Below are positions 18,016 through 29,591 of a stretch of DNA of 64,000 bases, one piece after another. Source of the DNA: Nannobrachium achirus (lineage: Eukaryota > Chordata > Actinopteri > Myctophiformes > Myctophidae); the NCBI GenBank assembly GCA_963921795.1, contig OY997653.1:6009604-6073603 (forward strand), written 5' to 3'. A program made the position numbers and the translations under genes. Below the pieces are notes generated by a model, which searched no databases, was not told where the DNA came from, and saw nothing but the letters and a program-made list of their open reading frames with translations. The stretch's first letter is position 1. Each line of letters starts with the position of its first letter.

Positions 18016-19676
18016 TTAAAGGATTAGTTCACCCAAAGGAATAAACTTTATTCTGTTATTTACTTACCCTGTGATGTTTATGACCCAAGGAGAATTTTTG
18101 TTTTTAAAACCTTCTTTAATGGTAAATCCAGAATCGGCGAAAAATATATAATGGGAATCAATCAGTGACCCGTTTCTGCTGCAAAAAAACAATATAAAAA
18201 ATCCTTCCATTAAAAAAAACCCACAGCTCCAGCCGTTTATCAAAGCCTGTAGTACCATACTGCTTTGAAACCACTCCAAAAAGTGCCCTGTAAAGTAAGA
18301 AAATTAACTTTAAAATGCTTCCTGTCAAAACAAAGACGTGCACGAAAAGGGAGCGCGCATGGCCAGGCGTGTGCGTTGTCAGTCATGCTCGTTCGTTGGA
18401 TGTGTCTCCACTGTTTGTTTTGAAGTCGCGTCATTGCAATCAAGGCAGCATTCTATGAAGTGAGCCGGATTTAAGATCCGTTCCTTACAAAGAGCTGTTC
18501 AAAAGACTGGCTCATTTTAGTCTTAGGTACATCCGTTCCTTACAAAGAGCTGTTCAAAAGACTGGCTCATTTTAGTCTTAGGTACTTTGTAAATTTTGAT
18601 TATAAGTTCAAATCACTTAAACCCTATATACATTTCAGCATACATTCCTGCCGTATAAATCTACAAAGTAACTAAGACTAAAATGAGCCAGTCTTTTGAA
18701 CAGCTCTTTGTAAGGAACGGATCTTAAATCCGGCTCACTTCATAGAGCCATAAATCCCATCTCTAGCTTTCTGTTTCACCGTAAACCTGCTGCCTTGATT
18801 GCAATGACGGACTTCAAAACAAACAGGGGAGACACATCCAACGAACGAGCATGACTGACAACGCACACGCCTGGCCATGCGCGCTCCCTTTTCGTGCACG
18901 TCTTTGTTTTGACAGGAAGCATTTTAAAGTTAATTTTCTTACTTTACAGGGCACCTTTTGGAGCGGTTTCAAAGCAGTATGGTACTACAGGCTTTGATAA
19001 ACGGCTGGAGCTGTGGGTTTTTTTTAATGGAAGGATTTTTTATATTGTTTTTTTGCCGCAGAAACGGGTCACTGATTGATTCCCATTATATATTTTTCGC
19101 CGATTCTGGATTTACCATTAACTCTTATCATGCCAGATTATTTATTTATTTATTGGGTCTGGTGCCATCAAAAAGCGGCTTACCTTTGCAACGTTATAGT
19201 AGATTGATAGACTTTTTTTTTTTTTTTCTCTTGGCCTATTTGGCCTTTTGCCTGCGCTTTCGCAGACCAGCCAGCAGAGGGTGGCGTAATGCCATTAATG
19301 TGAATTTGGCCGCTTCCTCCTGCCATAGAGTAGGAAGACACATTGGCCACAAAGCCCCTGGGCCAGAGATATCAACACGGAAGCGAAATGGTCTCCGTTG
19401 ATGTAAACGCATAATGGATTTTTAAGACCATCCCTGCAGACGATGTGATTACAGTACACGGTGGCGCGACCCCTCATCAGCTTAAGGACATCAACAAGGT
19501 AAACGAACGAACGAGCGAACGAACAGCTGTGGCGCGGCGCGACCTGGAGAATTGGGGCGAACGGGAACGTCCAAAGCGGTATAAGAGTTAAAGAAGGTTC
19601 TCCTTGGGTCATAAACATCACAGGGTAAGTAAATAACAGAATAAAGTTTATTCCTTTGGGTGAACTAATCCTTTAA
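18016..19676. mobile_element. Foldback transposon with TTAA flanks
   Basis: The ends are TTAAAGGATTAGTTCACCCA and its reverse complement. The inverted arms run for several hundred bases: about 18016-18600 pairs with about 18665-19140 plus 19588-19676. The right arm is split by a second TTAA element at 19122-19587. The frames of 60-147 aa here are mirror-image translations of the two arms and not genes. Confidence 0.85.
19118..19591. mobile_element. TTAA element nested in the foldback arm
   Basis: TTAA occurs at 19118-19121 and 19588-19591. Removing 19122-19591 restores GGATTTACCATTAAAGAAGG, exactly the complement of the left arm at about 18109-18128. The element begins CTCTTAT and ends ATAAGAG. 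The unbroken left arm proves a TTAA target duplication. Confidence 0.9.
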
Positions 19677-19722
19677 GTGAATGTGAGGGCCGCATGTGGC
19701 CCCCGGGCCGCTAGTTGCCCAT

Positions 19723-22148
19723 GTATGTCCTATACCCAGGGTTCCAATGTTTCAGACATGCTGATTGGCTGCCTAGGCCTAACTGTATATCCTATAGTGT
19801 ATATTATCTATAATCTATCCCACTGTTTCCCAAACACTGGGTCGGGACCCATTTGTGGGTCCCAGACAAATTTTTATGTCTGGGACAGGCCAACAGAGTG
19901 GTGTCAGCGTTGTAACCCTATTCTATACTGTACACTATGCCAGGGGTATGTGCCTTTAAGTATGCCTTAAAGTAGTTGGCGGGCTGCAGAGGGGTATTAT
20001 GGGATATGCTTGGTGCAGTGTTTACTTGGAGTTCAGTGAGAGAAGATTTTGTACAAGCCGTGATTTCTTTTTATTTGTTTACGAGTGATACAGAAGATAG
20101 TGTTCACTTGGCATATTATTATGCAGCAACTCAGTCCGCAGTGGTCCACGGTGGTCCCGCGGACCCCCGGCCGCATCGGACCCCTCCGCGGCGGAGTCGG
20201 GCGGACCCCCGCGACCACGACGGACCCCTCCGCGGCGGACCCCCGCGGCCGAGAGGAGTGCTTGTAGATTGTAAATGTCCCATCCATGTAAGCTAAGCGC
20301 TTCCCACGCTGTATGCTCTCTCTGTGACTGTGAGTGACAGGCAGCGCATGCAGCGCTGACACTGGTCCATGCACTGGTCTCATGACATAAGCAACGTCAT
20401 AACTGTGCGCACTACGCAAATGACTGATCTACAAGCTACATCGCGAGGATCGTGAGGAGGCCGCTTCTTATCACCTGACATGGCCAACCCATTCTCATCC
20501 CCTTTGCTTCATCCTCCCGACGCCGTGGCTTTCCTTCCTTTGCTTCACCCCTGCGACGCTTTGGGAATGACTATTGCGTCAAGGGTGCGACGGGAACGGA
20601 GAGTTTTTGAACGAGAACGAGTCTTAGTACGCATGCGCCGACATGTATTCACTGGAATATTTTTCATTGACGGCCGTCACGGGGAATCGAACCCGGGCCT
20701 GTGGTTTTGCAACACTGTGCTCTACCAATTGAGCTAACCAGAATGACCTGAGAAATGCCTTTTTTTTGGTCCTTTTATCTTTGACAAAGTGGATGAGAAC
20801 GTATTCGGACGCGGAAGCAGTCCCCTGGTCAAAATTTACTATTCTGTCCATAACGGCACGTAATTCGGTAACGCGGCTGAGTCGGCTCATGCGCCGTTCC
20901 CACCGCTCGTCGCGGCAACTCGGCTCGCTAGCGCTCGCCTCAGTGGCGACTCACGGGGCTCATCGGCGCCTGAGACGGTGCCGCTGCGTCGTTTATAGTG
21001 GCGTGAACGGTAGCGACGGGTGGCTGGTAAACCAGGAAGCCTTCAGAGCGGTATCGAATCCCGCACGGGAACCACTTTTTTTTTCTTTCTTCCTAGACCA
21101 CCCAATGCGTCTAGGCTGTGACAGATTCGGTAATGCGTCCGCGTCTATGGTCAGACGCCTACAGCATTTACCATCGCGTCGGATGCATGAAGCATACAGG
21201 GTGATAACCTGTTGCACATGGGGAGTTTCCCCGGTTGGACGTAGCGTGTGGAAGGAACACGTTATTCCAAACAGTTCCTTTCCCCTCCATCAGGCACCCC
21301 GGCTGGCCAGGGGGAGGCAGTATAGAGGAATACTGCATGTTTTTTGTGAGGGTACCTACCCTAGGGGACACCGAGAGAACATGCAAACTCCACACAGAAA
21401 GGCCTCTTCACCAACCTCACCTAGGGTATGGCCGCCGGGGCCACAATGTCCCCGGCGGGTATTGATGCTGTGCGGGGACACAATGGATTTATGATGAAGT
21501 CGGGTATATCCGATGGTCCATGGACCCCCAGGAGTCCCTGGGGAGTTGCAGGACAGCAGGACTGTAACTCTGAGAGTGTACAAATGGAACCAAATGGACA
21601 GGTCCATTTGGTTCCATTTATACACTCTCTAGAGTATGGATTTCATAGTGTAGACCAAGGTCCCAGAGATAGAAAATGTAATCAAATGGGGGTCCTTGCA
21701 TGCCGCATGCTTATCAAACTGGGTGTCCTTGAAAACCAAGGCCTGTGTCCACGTTTAGACCACTTTCTAGATAACAGTTTCTGTGAAATTCCCTGGACAT
21801 TCACACTGCCTCTCCGGACACATGGGGTCATGTTTGTAATCCACCTCTCTTATCTTTCATTGGATCAAAAGGCAAAGTGTAGCTTGGGAGATATCAGATT
21901 AATTATCCCTGGTTTCCACCGGCCATCAAAGGTTTGAAGTTCAGACTGTTGCTATTAGGTCAGACGTAATGCGTTCTAGATAGCGTGCCAGGAAGATTAT
22001 GGGATTCAGAAAATGGACGTGTGCCATCATTAGTCTCCAGTCCTGAACATGGAGTCGGTGGCCCTCCATTTAGGATATTTGGGTTGTATTTTTTTATTTC
22101 GTTTTTTGTTTAAACTTCGACTTTATATGTTCACACAAAGTGATAGGG

Positions 22149-22150
<2 letters not shown>
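19723..22150. other. Intergenic, GC-rich patch and degenerate repeats, no gene seen
   Basis: A hAT-type terminus (CACTGTTTCCCAAACACTGG) lies at 19821. A very CpG-rich patch occupies 20130-20260, and its CCGCGGCGGACCCCCGCG-like repeats keep frames open. A tRNA-like stretch is at 20672-20745. A GAGAACATGCAAACTCCACA repeat fragment is at about 21381 and a short palindrome around ATGGACAGGTCCAT is at 21594. The 242-codon frame at 20766-21494 crosses these and shows no domain. Confidence 0.5.
20672..20745 (-). pseudogene. tRNA-like sequence (pseudogene or SINE head)
   Basis: On the minus strand TTAGCTCAATTGGTAGAGCA (D-arm / box A) is followed about 35 bases later by GGGTTCGATTCCCC (T-arm / box B). 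The anticodon stem and acceptor stem do not pair well, so a working tRNA is unlikely. Confidence 0.6.

Positions 22151-22152
<2 letters not shown>

Positions 22153-22223
<71 letters not shown>
22153..22223. repeat. (TA)n microsatellite
   Basis: About 70 bp of alternating TA. Frames across it read Tyr-Ile repeats and are spurious. Confidence 0.97.
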
Positions 22224-22226
<3 letters not shown>

Positions 22227-22284
22227 CACAAGTTTCCGCGGGAGTTTACTGGAGACTATCGGGACCAAACTTCCGGGTTTAACA

Positions 22285-22344
22285 GCAGACATACAAGCTC
22301 ACGTCGCGTCGCAGATGCAACCCGTTGTGAGCTTGTAAATCTGC
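22285..22344. repeat. Hairpin-module copy at the left edge of duplication copy B
   Basis: GCAGACATACAAGCTCACGT pairs with GTTGTGAGCTTGTAAATCTG. Identity to copy A begins within its right arm (TAAATCTGCG is the start of this window), so the window edge cuts the equivalent hairpin in copy A. Confidence 0.8.
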
Positions 22345-22770
22345 GCCGGAAGCTCGGTACAGACGTCTGCGCAATGCACTATGGGGCGTTGGAAACTCGT
22401 GGATATATATTTTTTTCCCCAGATTCATCTGATTTGATTGACGCTTATAGACACTTGCATTCTTTTCTGCAAACATGCATTCACTTCATCATTTTAAAAC
22501 TGGCCTCATTTTGTCAATACAGGTGAAAATGTAAAAGAAAGAAAAAAAAGAAAAAATATATATACAGTTTATATTTTTTTACTAAATCGGCTATTTTTGT
22601 TACGTCTGAAATCAGAGACAGACAGACCATTATAAGACTATAAGTAATCAAAGTCCACGAGCCACACAACCCATCTTACCTCATGGGATTAATGATGGTG
22701 CTATTATACACGTCATTGGTCATGAGTTAAATGGTGTCAGACGTCTGCTTTTGTTTCATCATAGTATAAT

Positions 22771-23693
22771 ACCAGTAAGACTCCCTAATCGGGAGATAAG
22801 CGACCGTTGGTCGCTTATCTCCACAAATAGGCCAAAAGTTTGTTTTACCAATATTACAATTAATCCCAAGTACTGGTTTTTAGGGGTGCTGAGTGTGGCG
22901 CAGCAGCGTGTCATGCATTTTCTGCAGGGCCTTGTCAATGGCTCAGTGTTTGTCAGTCCTTGTTCATTTATGCCCATATATGGACATCTCTATATCTACT
23001 GTAACAGTCCTTGTCCCTTTATGCCCATATATGGAGATCTCTTAACTGTAAGTCCTTGTCCCTTTTATGCTCATATATGGATATTCCTGATGTCATCAGT
23101 ATATGAACATATATGGGCTTTCTGATATGCCCATATATGGAGATCTCTTAACTGTAAGCCCTTGTCCCTTTTATGCCCATATATGGATATCCCTGATGTC
23201 ATCCGTATATGCCCATATATGGGCTTTCTAATATGCCCATATATGGAGATCTCTGTATCTCCATATATGGGTATAAAAGGATACTTCAGGTCTGACATCA
23301 GGTTTGTTTATATTGGGTTGCTAGGTTTGACATCACAAACTCCATGGGCCATCTGACCTAGAAATCTATATTTGGGCATAGATGACTCATCGTGACCTCA
23401 TCATGATTTCAATCGCTATAAAAGGACTCTCAGTGACATACACTCTCCACAGATAAAGCAGATAACCTACGCATCACACAAAGTCTGCTCTTCCCTGGTG
23501 AGAATTGCCCCTTTATATAGGGCTTGTTTGTGTATTGTATGACATCACGCCACATCATCAGCTGTGGACTCTGTGATGTCAGAGTGATGCGTCACACGTC
23601 GACCGCACGTGTGACGTGCGGTCGACCGCACGTGTGACCGACGGACGGCCGGTGGAGGTTTTCATACTAAACTGCGACCTTACGGTCGCAACA
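22771..23693 (-). mobile_element. Helitron-like (HINE-type) element, copy 2
   Basis: The left edge is CCAGTAAGACTCCC and the right edge ACTGCGACC...GGTCGCAA. On the minus strand it ends in a CTCCC/GGGAG hairpin followed by TCTTACTGG, and CTGG fits CTRR. The interior has CCATATATGG minisatellite units (22965-23280), a TATAAAAGG motif at 23418, and a GTCGACCGCACGTGTGAC repeat near the right end. Copy A shows the empty site, and no target duplication is evident. Confidence 0.65.
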
Positions 23694-24101
23694 ACAATGT
23701 ACAAGACTTCAGACCCGACAGTGTCAGAGTAGATCAGAGTGTCTTGTGTTCAGTCTATTGTGAAATCGAACAAAAAATGTTTTGAGGTATCTGTGCAGAT
23801 TTACATCTATTGTATGGATTGTATGGATCACAGCATGGCTCTGAAAGCCGCCTATAATTTCATTATTTGTCAGGGACAAAGCACATTAATCAACATGTCA
23901 GTTCTCACATCAATGTAAATGAGCCAGAGTTAGCCATAAGCTAATTTTCATCTGTAGTCCCTGGCCCTGGGCAGGCTGTACAAAAGTGGTGATAAGGCTA
24001 TCCATACAAAAACATGGACATTACCCATAATTATAAGTTTGACTTGCTTTAAGCCACCTCTTAAGTTTGAAATTGGGAATAATAAGATAGTAAATAGATA
24101 A

Positions 24102-24372
24102 AATGGTAAATGGTGCATTTATATAGCGCTTTTATCCAAAGCGCTTTACAGAGATTGTGCATTACATTCACCCATTCACGCACACATTCATACACCGGTG
24201 GCGGAGGAAACCATGCAAGGCACCAACCTACTCACCGGGAGCAATGTGGGGTTCAGAGTCTTGCCCAAGGACCCTTCGACATTAACTCAGGGGGAGCCCG
24301 GATTCGAACTGGGAACCCTTCGGGAACCCTTCGTGCACTAATAACGGTTTCTCTACCCCTGAGCTATGCCGG
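24102..24372 (-). mobile_element. tRNA-derived SINE with L2-type tail
   Basis: On the minus strand the head reads GGCATAGCTCAGGGGTAGAG (box A) and later AGTTCGAATCCGGG (box B). The tail has AAAGCGCTTTGGATAAAAGC and GCGCTATATAAATGCACCAT, the 3' end shared by many fish V-SINE-like elements and L2 LINEs. It is absent from copy A at about 850, so it inserted after the duplication. Confidence 0.8.
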
Positions 24373-25870
24373 ATTGGGTCTGGTCTGTGAGTCTGCGTGT
24401 GTCTGCATATCAGTTTGTCCAGAGCTACTTGCAAACCACTGGACCAATCCACATATGTTTTATACCTTTTTGTGCGGTACAAGCTGCTCCTATGTTTCAC
24501 TTTGTGTGTTTTAGTCACTTTGTGTGTATTAGTAAGGATCGCCATGTAAGGAGATCTGTGCTCATACACATAAAGTTACTGACGTCACGTACAGAACGGT
24601 CCATACAAGGGGATATGCACCGCTCAATTACAAGGACTGACAGATACAGAGATGTCCATATATGGGCATAAAAGGGAAAAGGACTGGCAGATACAGAGAT
24701 CTCCATATATGGGCATATCAGTCAGATCGGATGTGCAACGTAAGCATGATGGCATAGTGGTCTAAACTCTAGATGTGGCATAAACTCTAGATGGCATAGT
24801 GGCCTAAACTCTAGATGTGAGGGGCTGGACCATAGAGTTATAATATACCTCTATGTATCTAGATGGCGGACTGCCCCGCCCCCAGGCCTCAGCTATTCAT
24901 TTCAATGAAAGTTGCTCAGTGGAGTTTTTTGAATCACCCGGAAGAACCCGGAAGAAAAGGTATAAAACATATGTGGATTGGTCCAGTGGTTGGCAAGTAG
25001 CTCTGGACAAACTGATATGCAGACACACGCAGACTCACAGACCAGACCCATTTACTTACTATCTATTTACTATCTTATTATTCCCAATTTCAAACTTAAG
25101 AGGTGGCTTAAAGCAAGTCACCCGGAAGAACGTTCTACTTCCTGGTTGGCTCCAAGCCTCCATTGTTGGAGCCAATAGCTAGCGCTGCAGATTATAGAAG
25201 CAAAGAAACACAGGCATTCGTTTTTTAAATGCATAAGTGTTGCTATCACAGATTTGACCACCAGGCGATGGCTGCTTCGCTGTTCTACCGCGGTTCTGGA
25301 GGCATGGGCTGCACAGGGCTCAAACCTCTACTGCTCATATATGGGATTATACTGATTACATCAGGGATCTCCATATATGGGCATAAAAAGGACAAGGACT
25401 GACAGATAGAGATCTCCATATATGGACATATAATGATAACGTCAGGGCACTCCATACATGGGCATAAAAGGGACAAGGACTGACAGATACAGAGATCTCC
25501 ATATATGGACATATAATGATGACGTCAGGGCACTCCATACATGGGCATAAAAGGGACAAGGACTGACAGATACAGAGATCTCCATATATGGGCATATAAG
25601 GGACAATGACTGACTGAAACAGAGATCTCCTTATATGGGCATATTAGTCGGATCGGCAGGCACCATTGTATATGAGCATACAAGGGACACAGGCAGAAAG
25701 ATAGACATGACATCCATATGGACATAGATTGTTAAAAAGGCCATGCGTCCATGTTTGTTTATATCAGGTTGCTATGGTTACCATGATGTCAGACTGACAT
25801 TGAACTCTATGTATATTTGGGCGTGACATCACTGTGACTCACTGTGACATCACTCATCACAGACAGCATA

Positions 25871-26265
25871 CCAGTAAGACTCCCTGATCGGGAGATAAGC
25901 GACCGTTGGTCGCTTATCTCCACAAATAGGCCAAAAAGTTTGTTTTACCAATTATTACACTCTATGTGAACATTTACATCAACAAATCCCAAGTACTATG
26001 CAGAACGACCCATTTCAAGTTTTTAATGTACAACAATATTTAGAAAATAGGTCTACAAGCTCACAATGCTACGCATTGTCCTCGTCCCTTATATTCCCAT
26101 AGGTTATATGTAGATCTCAGTGTTTGTCAGTCCTTGTTCATTTATGCCCATATATGGACATCTCTATATCTACTGTAACAGTCCTTGTCCCTTTATGCCC
26201 ATATATGGAGATCTATTAACTGTAAGCCCTTGTCCCTTTTATGCCCATATATGGATATTCCTGAG

Positions 26266-26360
<95 letters not shown>

Positions 26361-27294
26361 TATATGGAGATCTCAGTGTTTGTCAGTCCTTGTTCATTTA
26401 TGCCCATATATGGACATCTCTATATCTACTGTAACAGTCCTTGTCCCTTTATGCCCATATATGGAGATCTCTTAACTGTAAGTCCTTGTCCCTTTTATGC
26501 CCATATATGTATATGGGCTTTCTAATATGCCCATATATGGAGATCTCTGTATCTCCATCTATGGGTATAAAAGGATACTTCAGGTCTGACATCAGGTTTG
26601 TTTATATTGGGTTGCTAGGTTTGACATCACAAACTCCATGGGCCATCTGACCTAGAAATCTATATTTGGGCATATATGACTCATCGTGACCTCATCATGA
26701 TTTCAATCGCTATAAAAGGACTCTCAGTGACATAAACTCTCCACAGATAAAGTCAACCCATATGGCATCCCCACTGGAATTGACCGAAATGTACGACAGA
26801 CAAGTCTGACCTCACCAGCCCATACTTGGGCATGGACAACTTATATCTCCATATACGGAGATGGCCATATATGGAGATACGATGACATCACAGAGTCCAC
26901 AGCTGATGATGTGGCGTGATGTCATACAATACACAAACAAGCCCTATATAAAGGGGCAATTCTCACCAGGGAAGAGAGCATTCCCCACTAGCTGAGTATC
27001 TTAAGATGGTTGGATGTGATGATAAGCTATAAGCTTAGTTGATCCTGGCGATAAGGTCTGTGTCGAGGAATGCTCTCTTCCCTGGTGAGAATTGCCCCTT
27101 TATATAGGGCTTGTTTGTGTATTGTATGACATCACGCCACATCATCAGCTGTGGACTCTGTGATGTCAGAGTGATGTCAGACTGATGCGGACACACGTCG
27201 ACCGCACGTGTGACATGCGGTCGACCGCACGTGTGACTCAGCGACGGACGGCCGGTGGAGGTTTTCATACTAAACTGCGACCTGACGGTCGCAA
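25871..27294 (-). mobile_element. Helitron-like (HINE-type) element, copy 3, in the semaphorin TATA box
   Basis: Its ends match those of copy 2. Comparison with copy A (GCATATAAATACG at 2336-2348) shows insertion between A and T of TATAAATA. Inside are CCATATATGG units, a TG microsatellite (26271-26356), and an inverted repeat with arms about 26882-26974 and 27068-27165. It carries TATAAAAGG at about 26711 and CTATATAAAG at 26952, plus CTTTATATAG at 27110 facing the other way. It is non-autonomous. It could act as a new upstream region for the semaphorin, which is inference. Confidence 0.7.
26269..26357. repeat. (TG)n microsatellite
   Basis: About 86 bp of uninterrupted TG repeat, inside Helitron-like copy 3. 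Confidence 0.97.
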
Positions 27295-27350
27295 TAAATA
27301 CGTCATACTATCCAGGACTCTCCATCAGAGCAAGACAAACTCTTTAGACC

Positions 27351-29591
27351 ATGGCTCCTCTGTATGTTTTCTTCATTCTCTTGGGATTTCTACTCCCCAC
27401 GTCCTATAGCACATCCAACACTGACTTCTGCATTCCGTGAAAGACTGTCACCTACCAGAACGAGCTGAAGATGTTCAGAGAGGAGGGGATCTGGAACTAC
27501 ACCACCATGCTTATGAGAGAGGATTTGGGTCTGCTGCTTCTTGGGTCCAGAGAAGCAATCTATGCCCTGGATATCGACAACATCGCTGATAAGAAAGCTG
27601 CAGTTTATTGGCCAGTTACCGAAGCAGAACAGAGGGAGTGTTCATTCAAGGGAAAAGATGCTGAGGTGGAATGCCGTAACTACATTCGGACGCTGCACAC
27701 ACTGGACGGTGACAAGGAGAATGACCCCAGAATGTATGTTTGTGGAACAAATGCTTTTAAGCCCACCTGCAGTCACATGATGTATTCTGATGGACAGTTG
27801 AGTTTGGAGGGAAAGCTGGAGGATGGGAAGGGCAAGTGTCCCTTTGATCCTTTCCAAAGACACTCTTCCCTCAGGGTTGGAACCGATCAGTATTCTGCCA
27901 CAGCAGTCAACTTCCTGGCTTATGAACACCGGTTCACAAGGTTCGGCAGCTCAAGCTCAGCTCTCCAAACTGTGCCGAGCAGCTCTTGGCTCAGTGACCC
28001 TGACTTCATCCACATGGACTTTGTGCGTGAAAGCCTTGGCAGTCCAGATGGTGACGATGATAAGGTCTACTTGTTCTTCACAGAGAATGCAGAGGAATAT
28101 GACTTCTCCAGCAAACTCACAGTGTCACGGGTGGCTCGTGTCTGCAAGGGGGATATTGGAGGTGCGCGGACACTGCAGAAGAAATGGACGTCGTTCCAGA
28201 AGGCACGCCTGGACTGCCCCATCCCTGAGCACAGCCTCCTGCCTTCCATTGTCCAGGATGCGTTCCTGCTGGAACACAAAAACCAGAACGAGGGCATCTT
28301 CTATGCTGTCTTTACACCTCAGTCGGGCTCACCAGATATGTCTGCAGTGTGTGCATACAGTGTGTCTGCCATTGGAAAGGTTTTCAATGAGGGGAAGTTT
28401 ATGTCACGCGAAGTCTTGAATGGTGAGTTTAAGTGGGTGACGTACAAGGGTAAGGTGCCTGATCCCAGACCAGGAGCTTGCATCAACGATGATGCTCGAA
28501 AAGAGGGGATTACTTCTTGGGATCTTCCAGACAAAACCCTGGAGTTCATCAGAGATCGTCCCCTCATGGACGAGACTGTTCGGCCACTCAATGGGGGCCC
28601 CCTGGTGGTGAAAAGGGGGACTTTGTTGACTCGGATTGTAGTGGACAGTGTATTGGCACTAGATGGTGAGAGATACCCTGTCATGTTCATTGGCACTGAA
28701 AACGGCTACATTCAGAAGGCTGTGAACTACGCTGGGGAGATGTTCATCATTGAGGAGATTCAGCTGTATGAGGACCTCAATCCCATCAGGACTCTGCGTC
28801 TCTCTTCCGCCAAGGGCCAGCTGTACGCAGGATCAGAGTTTGGTGCTGTTCAGATGCCAGTCAGTAACTGCAGTCGCTATGAGTCCTGTGTGGACTGTGT
28901 CCTGGCCAGAGATCCCTACTGTGCCTGGGACTCCTCCTCAGACCGCTGCAGCCTAGTCTCCAGCTTGGCATCTTCCTCTGACACTGCCATTCAGAGTCTG
29001 AGCGGAGACACTTCACAATGTCCTCGTCCAGAGCAGGAAGAGCTGGTGGTTGAAGATGTCGTCCTGGTTCCAGGGAACAACATTGTGTTGCCCTGCCAGC
29101 CAGACTCCAACCTGGCACAGGTCCACTGGCGATTGTCAGACCAAATACTTCACTCCGACAGCAGCAAATACTACATCTACGGTGGATTCCTCCTCATTCG
29201 AGACGCCTCAGAATCAGATGCTGGCTTGTACACCTGTGTCTCCTCAGAACAGGTCAACAAGAGAGACTACAACAGAACCATGGCAGTTTATCGATTAGCA
29301 ACAACACCAACAACACCAACAACACCAACAACACCAATGACGACAACGACAACAACAACGACAACAACCGAAACAGAAACAGAAACACCAACAGAAGTAA
29401 CAATAGCATTGTGGGTGACCGTGGCTGTGCCCCCTCTGTGCCTTGTTACCCTTAACATTGTTTTCTGGGGCACAAGAAAAACCCAGGAGGTACAGAGAAC
29501 TGAAGACGATAGGCCCCCGAATCCCATTCCTGGCAGCAGCACATGCACTGCCAATAATCACAATGTGGATTTAGTTGAAGTAGTAGTATGA
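27351..29591 (+). CDS. Class 4-like transmembrane semaphorin, intronless, one in-frame stop
   Basis: From ATG 27351 the frame gives a signal peptide (MAPLYVFFILLGFLLPTSYS), then TGA at codon 30 (27438-27440), then an open frame to TAG-free end at 29591. Translation from the next Met (27471) gives 706 residues without a signal peptide. In ATG-27351 numbering there is a sema beta-propeller at about 45-500, a PSI Cys-rich module at about 507-535, one Ig-like domain at about 560-640, a Thr-rich stalk, and a membrane segment at about 685-707 with a short tail. This order is that of class 4 semaphorins, guidance and immune ligands for plexins. Semaphorin genes normally have many introns, so this looks like a retrocopy. 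Copy A has Arg (CGA) at the stop position. It is either a very young pseudogene or an allele-specific loss. Confidence 0.8.

Larger units (their letters stand above)
17489..19722. mobile_element. hAT relic (CAGGGGTGGGCAAC ends) hosting nested elements
   Basis: The left end CAGGGGTGGGCAACTTTGAT and right end CCGGGCCGCTAGTTGCCCAT are those of a widespread Charlie-like hAT family. Inside are the perfect hairpin module (17628-17720) and a TTAA foldback (18016-19676). A second element of the same family, with the same hairpin in the same place, ends at about 55812. Confidence 0.65.
22336..27504 (+). repeat. Segmental duplication, copy B (with three insertions)
   Basis: It is colinear with 1-2551 except for insertions at 22771-23693 and 25871-27294 (Helitron-like) and about 24102-24372 (SINE), plus a small rearrangement near 24853. 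Outside these only scattered single-base differences are seen, so the duplication looks recent. Copy B continues into the semaphorin body. Confidence 0.9.

Noticed and set aside
18064-19401. Pairs of similar frames on opposite strands (MEWFQSSMVLQ / MERFQSSMVLQ types)
   Set aside because: They are mirror translations of the two arms of one foldback element, so similarity reflects the inverted repeat and not a gene family.
20672-20745. Functional tRNA gene
   Set aside because: Box A and box B are good, but acceptor and anticodon stems do not pair, so it is listed as tRNA-like only.
20766-21494. 242-codon open frame
   Set aside because: It crosses a tRNA-like tract and degenerate repeats, has no domain or periodic hydrophobicity, and is low in A/T stop codons because the region is GC-rich.
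25868-27296. 3-bp ATA target duplication for the Helitron-like element
   Set aside because: Both edges show ATA, but comparison with copy A (GCATATAAATACG) shows that the joined flanks restore the site with nothing duplicated.
27438-27440. TGA as a selenocysteine codon in the semaphorin
   Set aside because: The duplicate has Arg (CGA) there and semaphorins are not selenoproteins. A C-to-T nonsense change is simpler.
28319-28696. Minus-strand 125-residue frame in the semaphorin
   Set aside because: Antisense to the sema domain, with no independent evidence.
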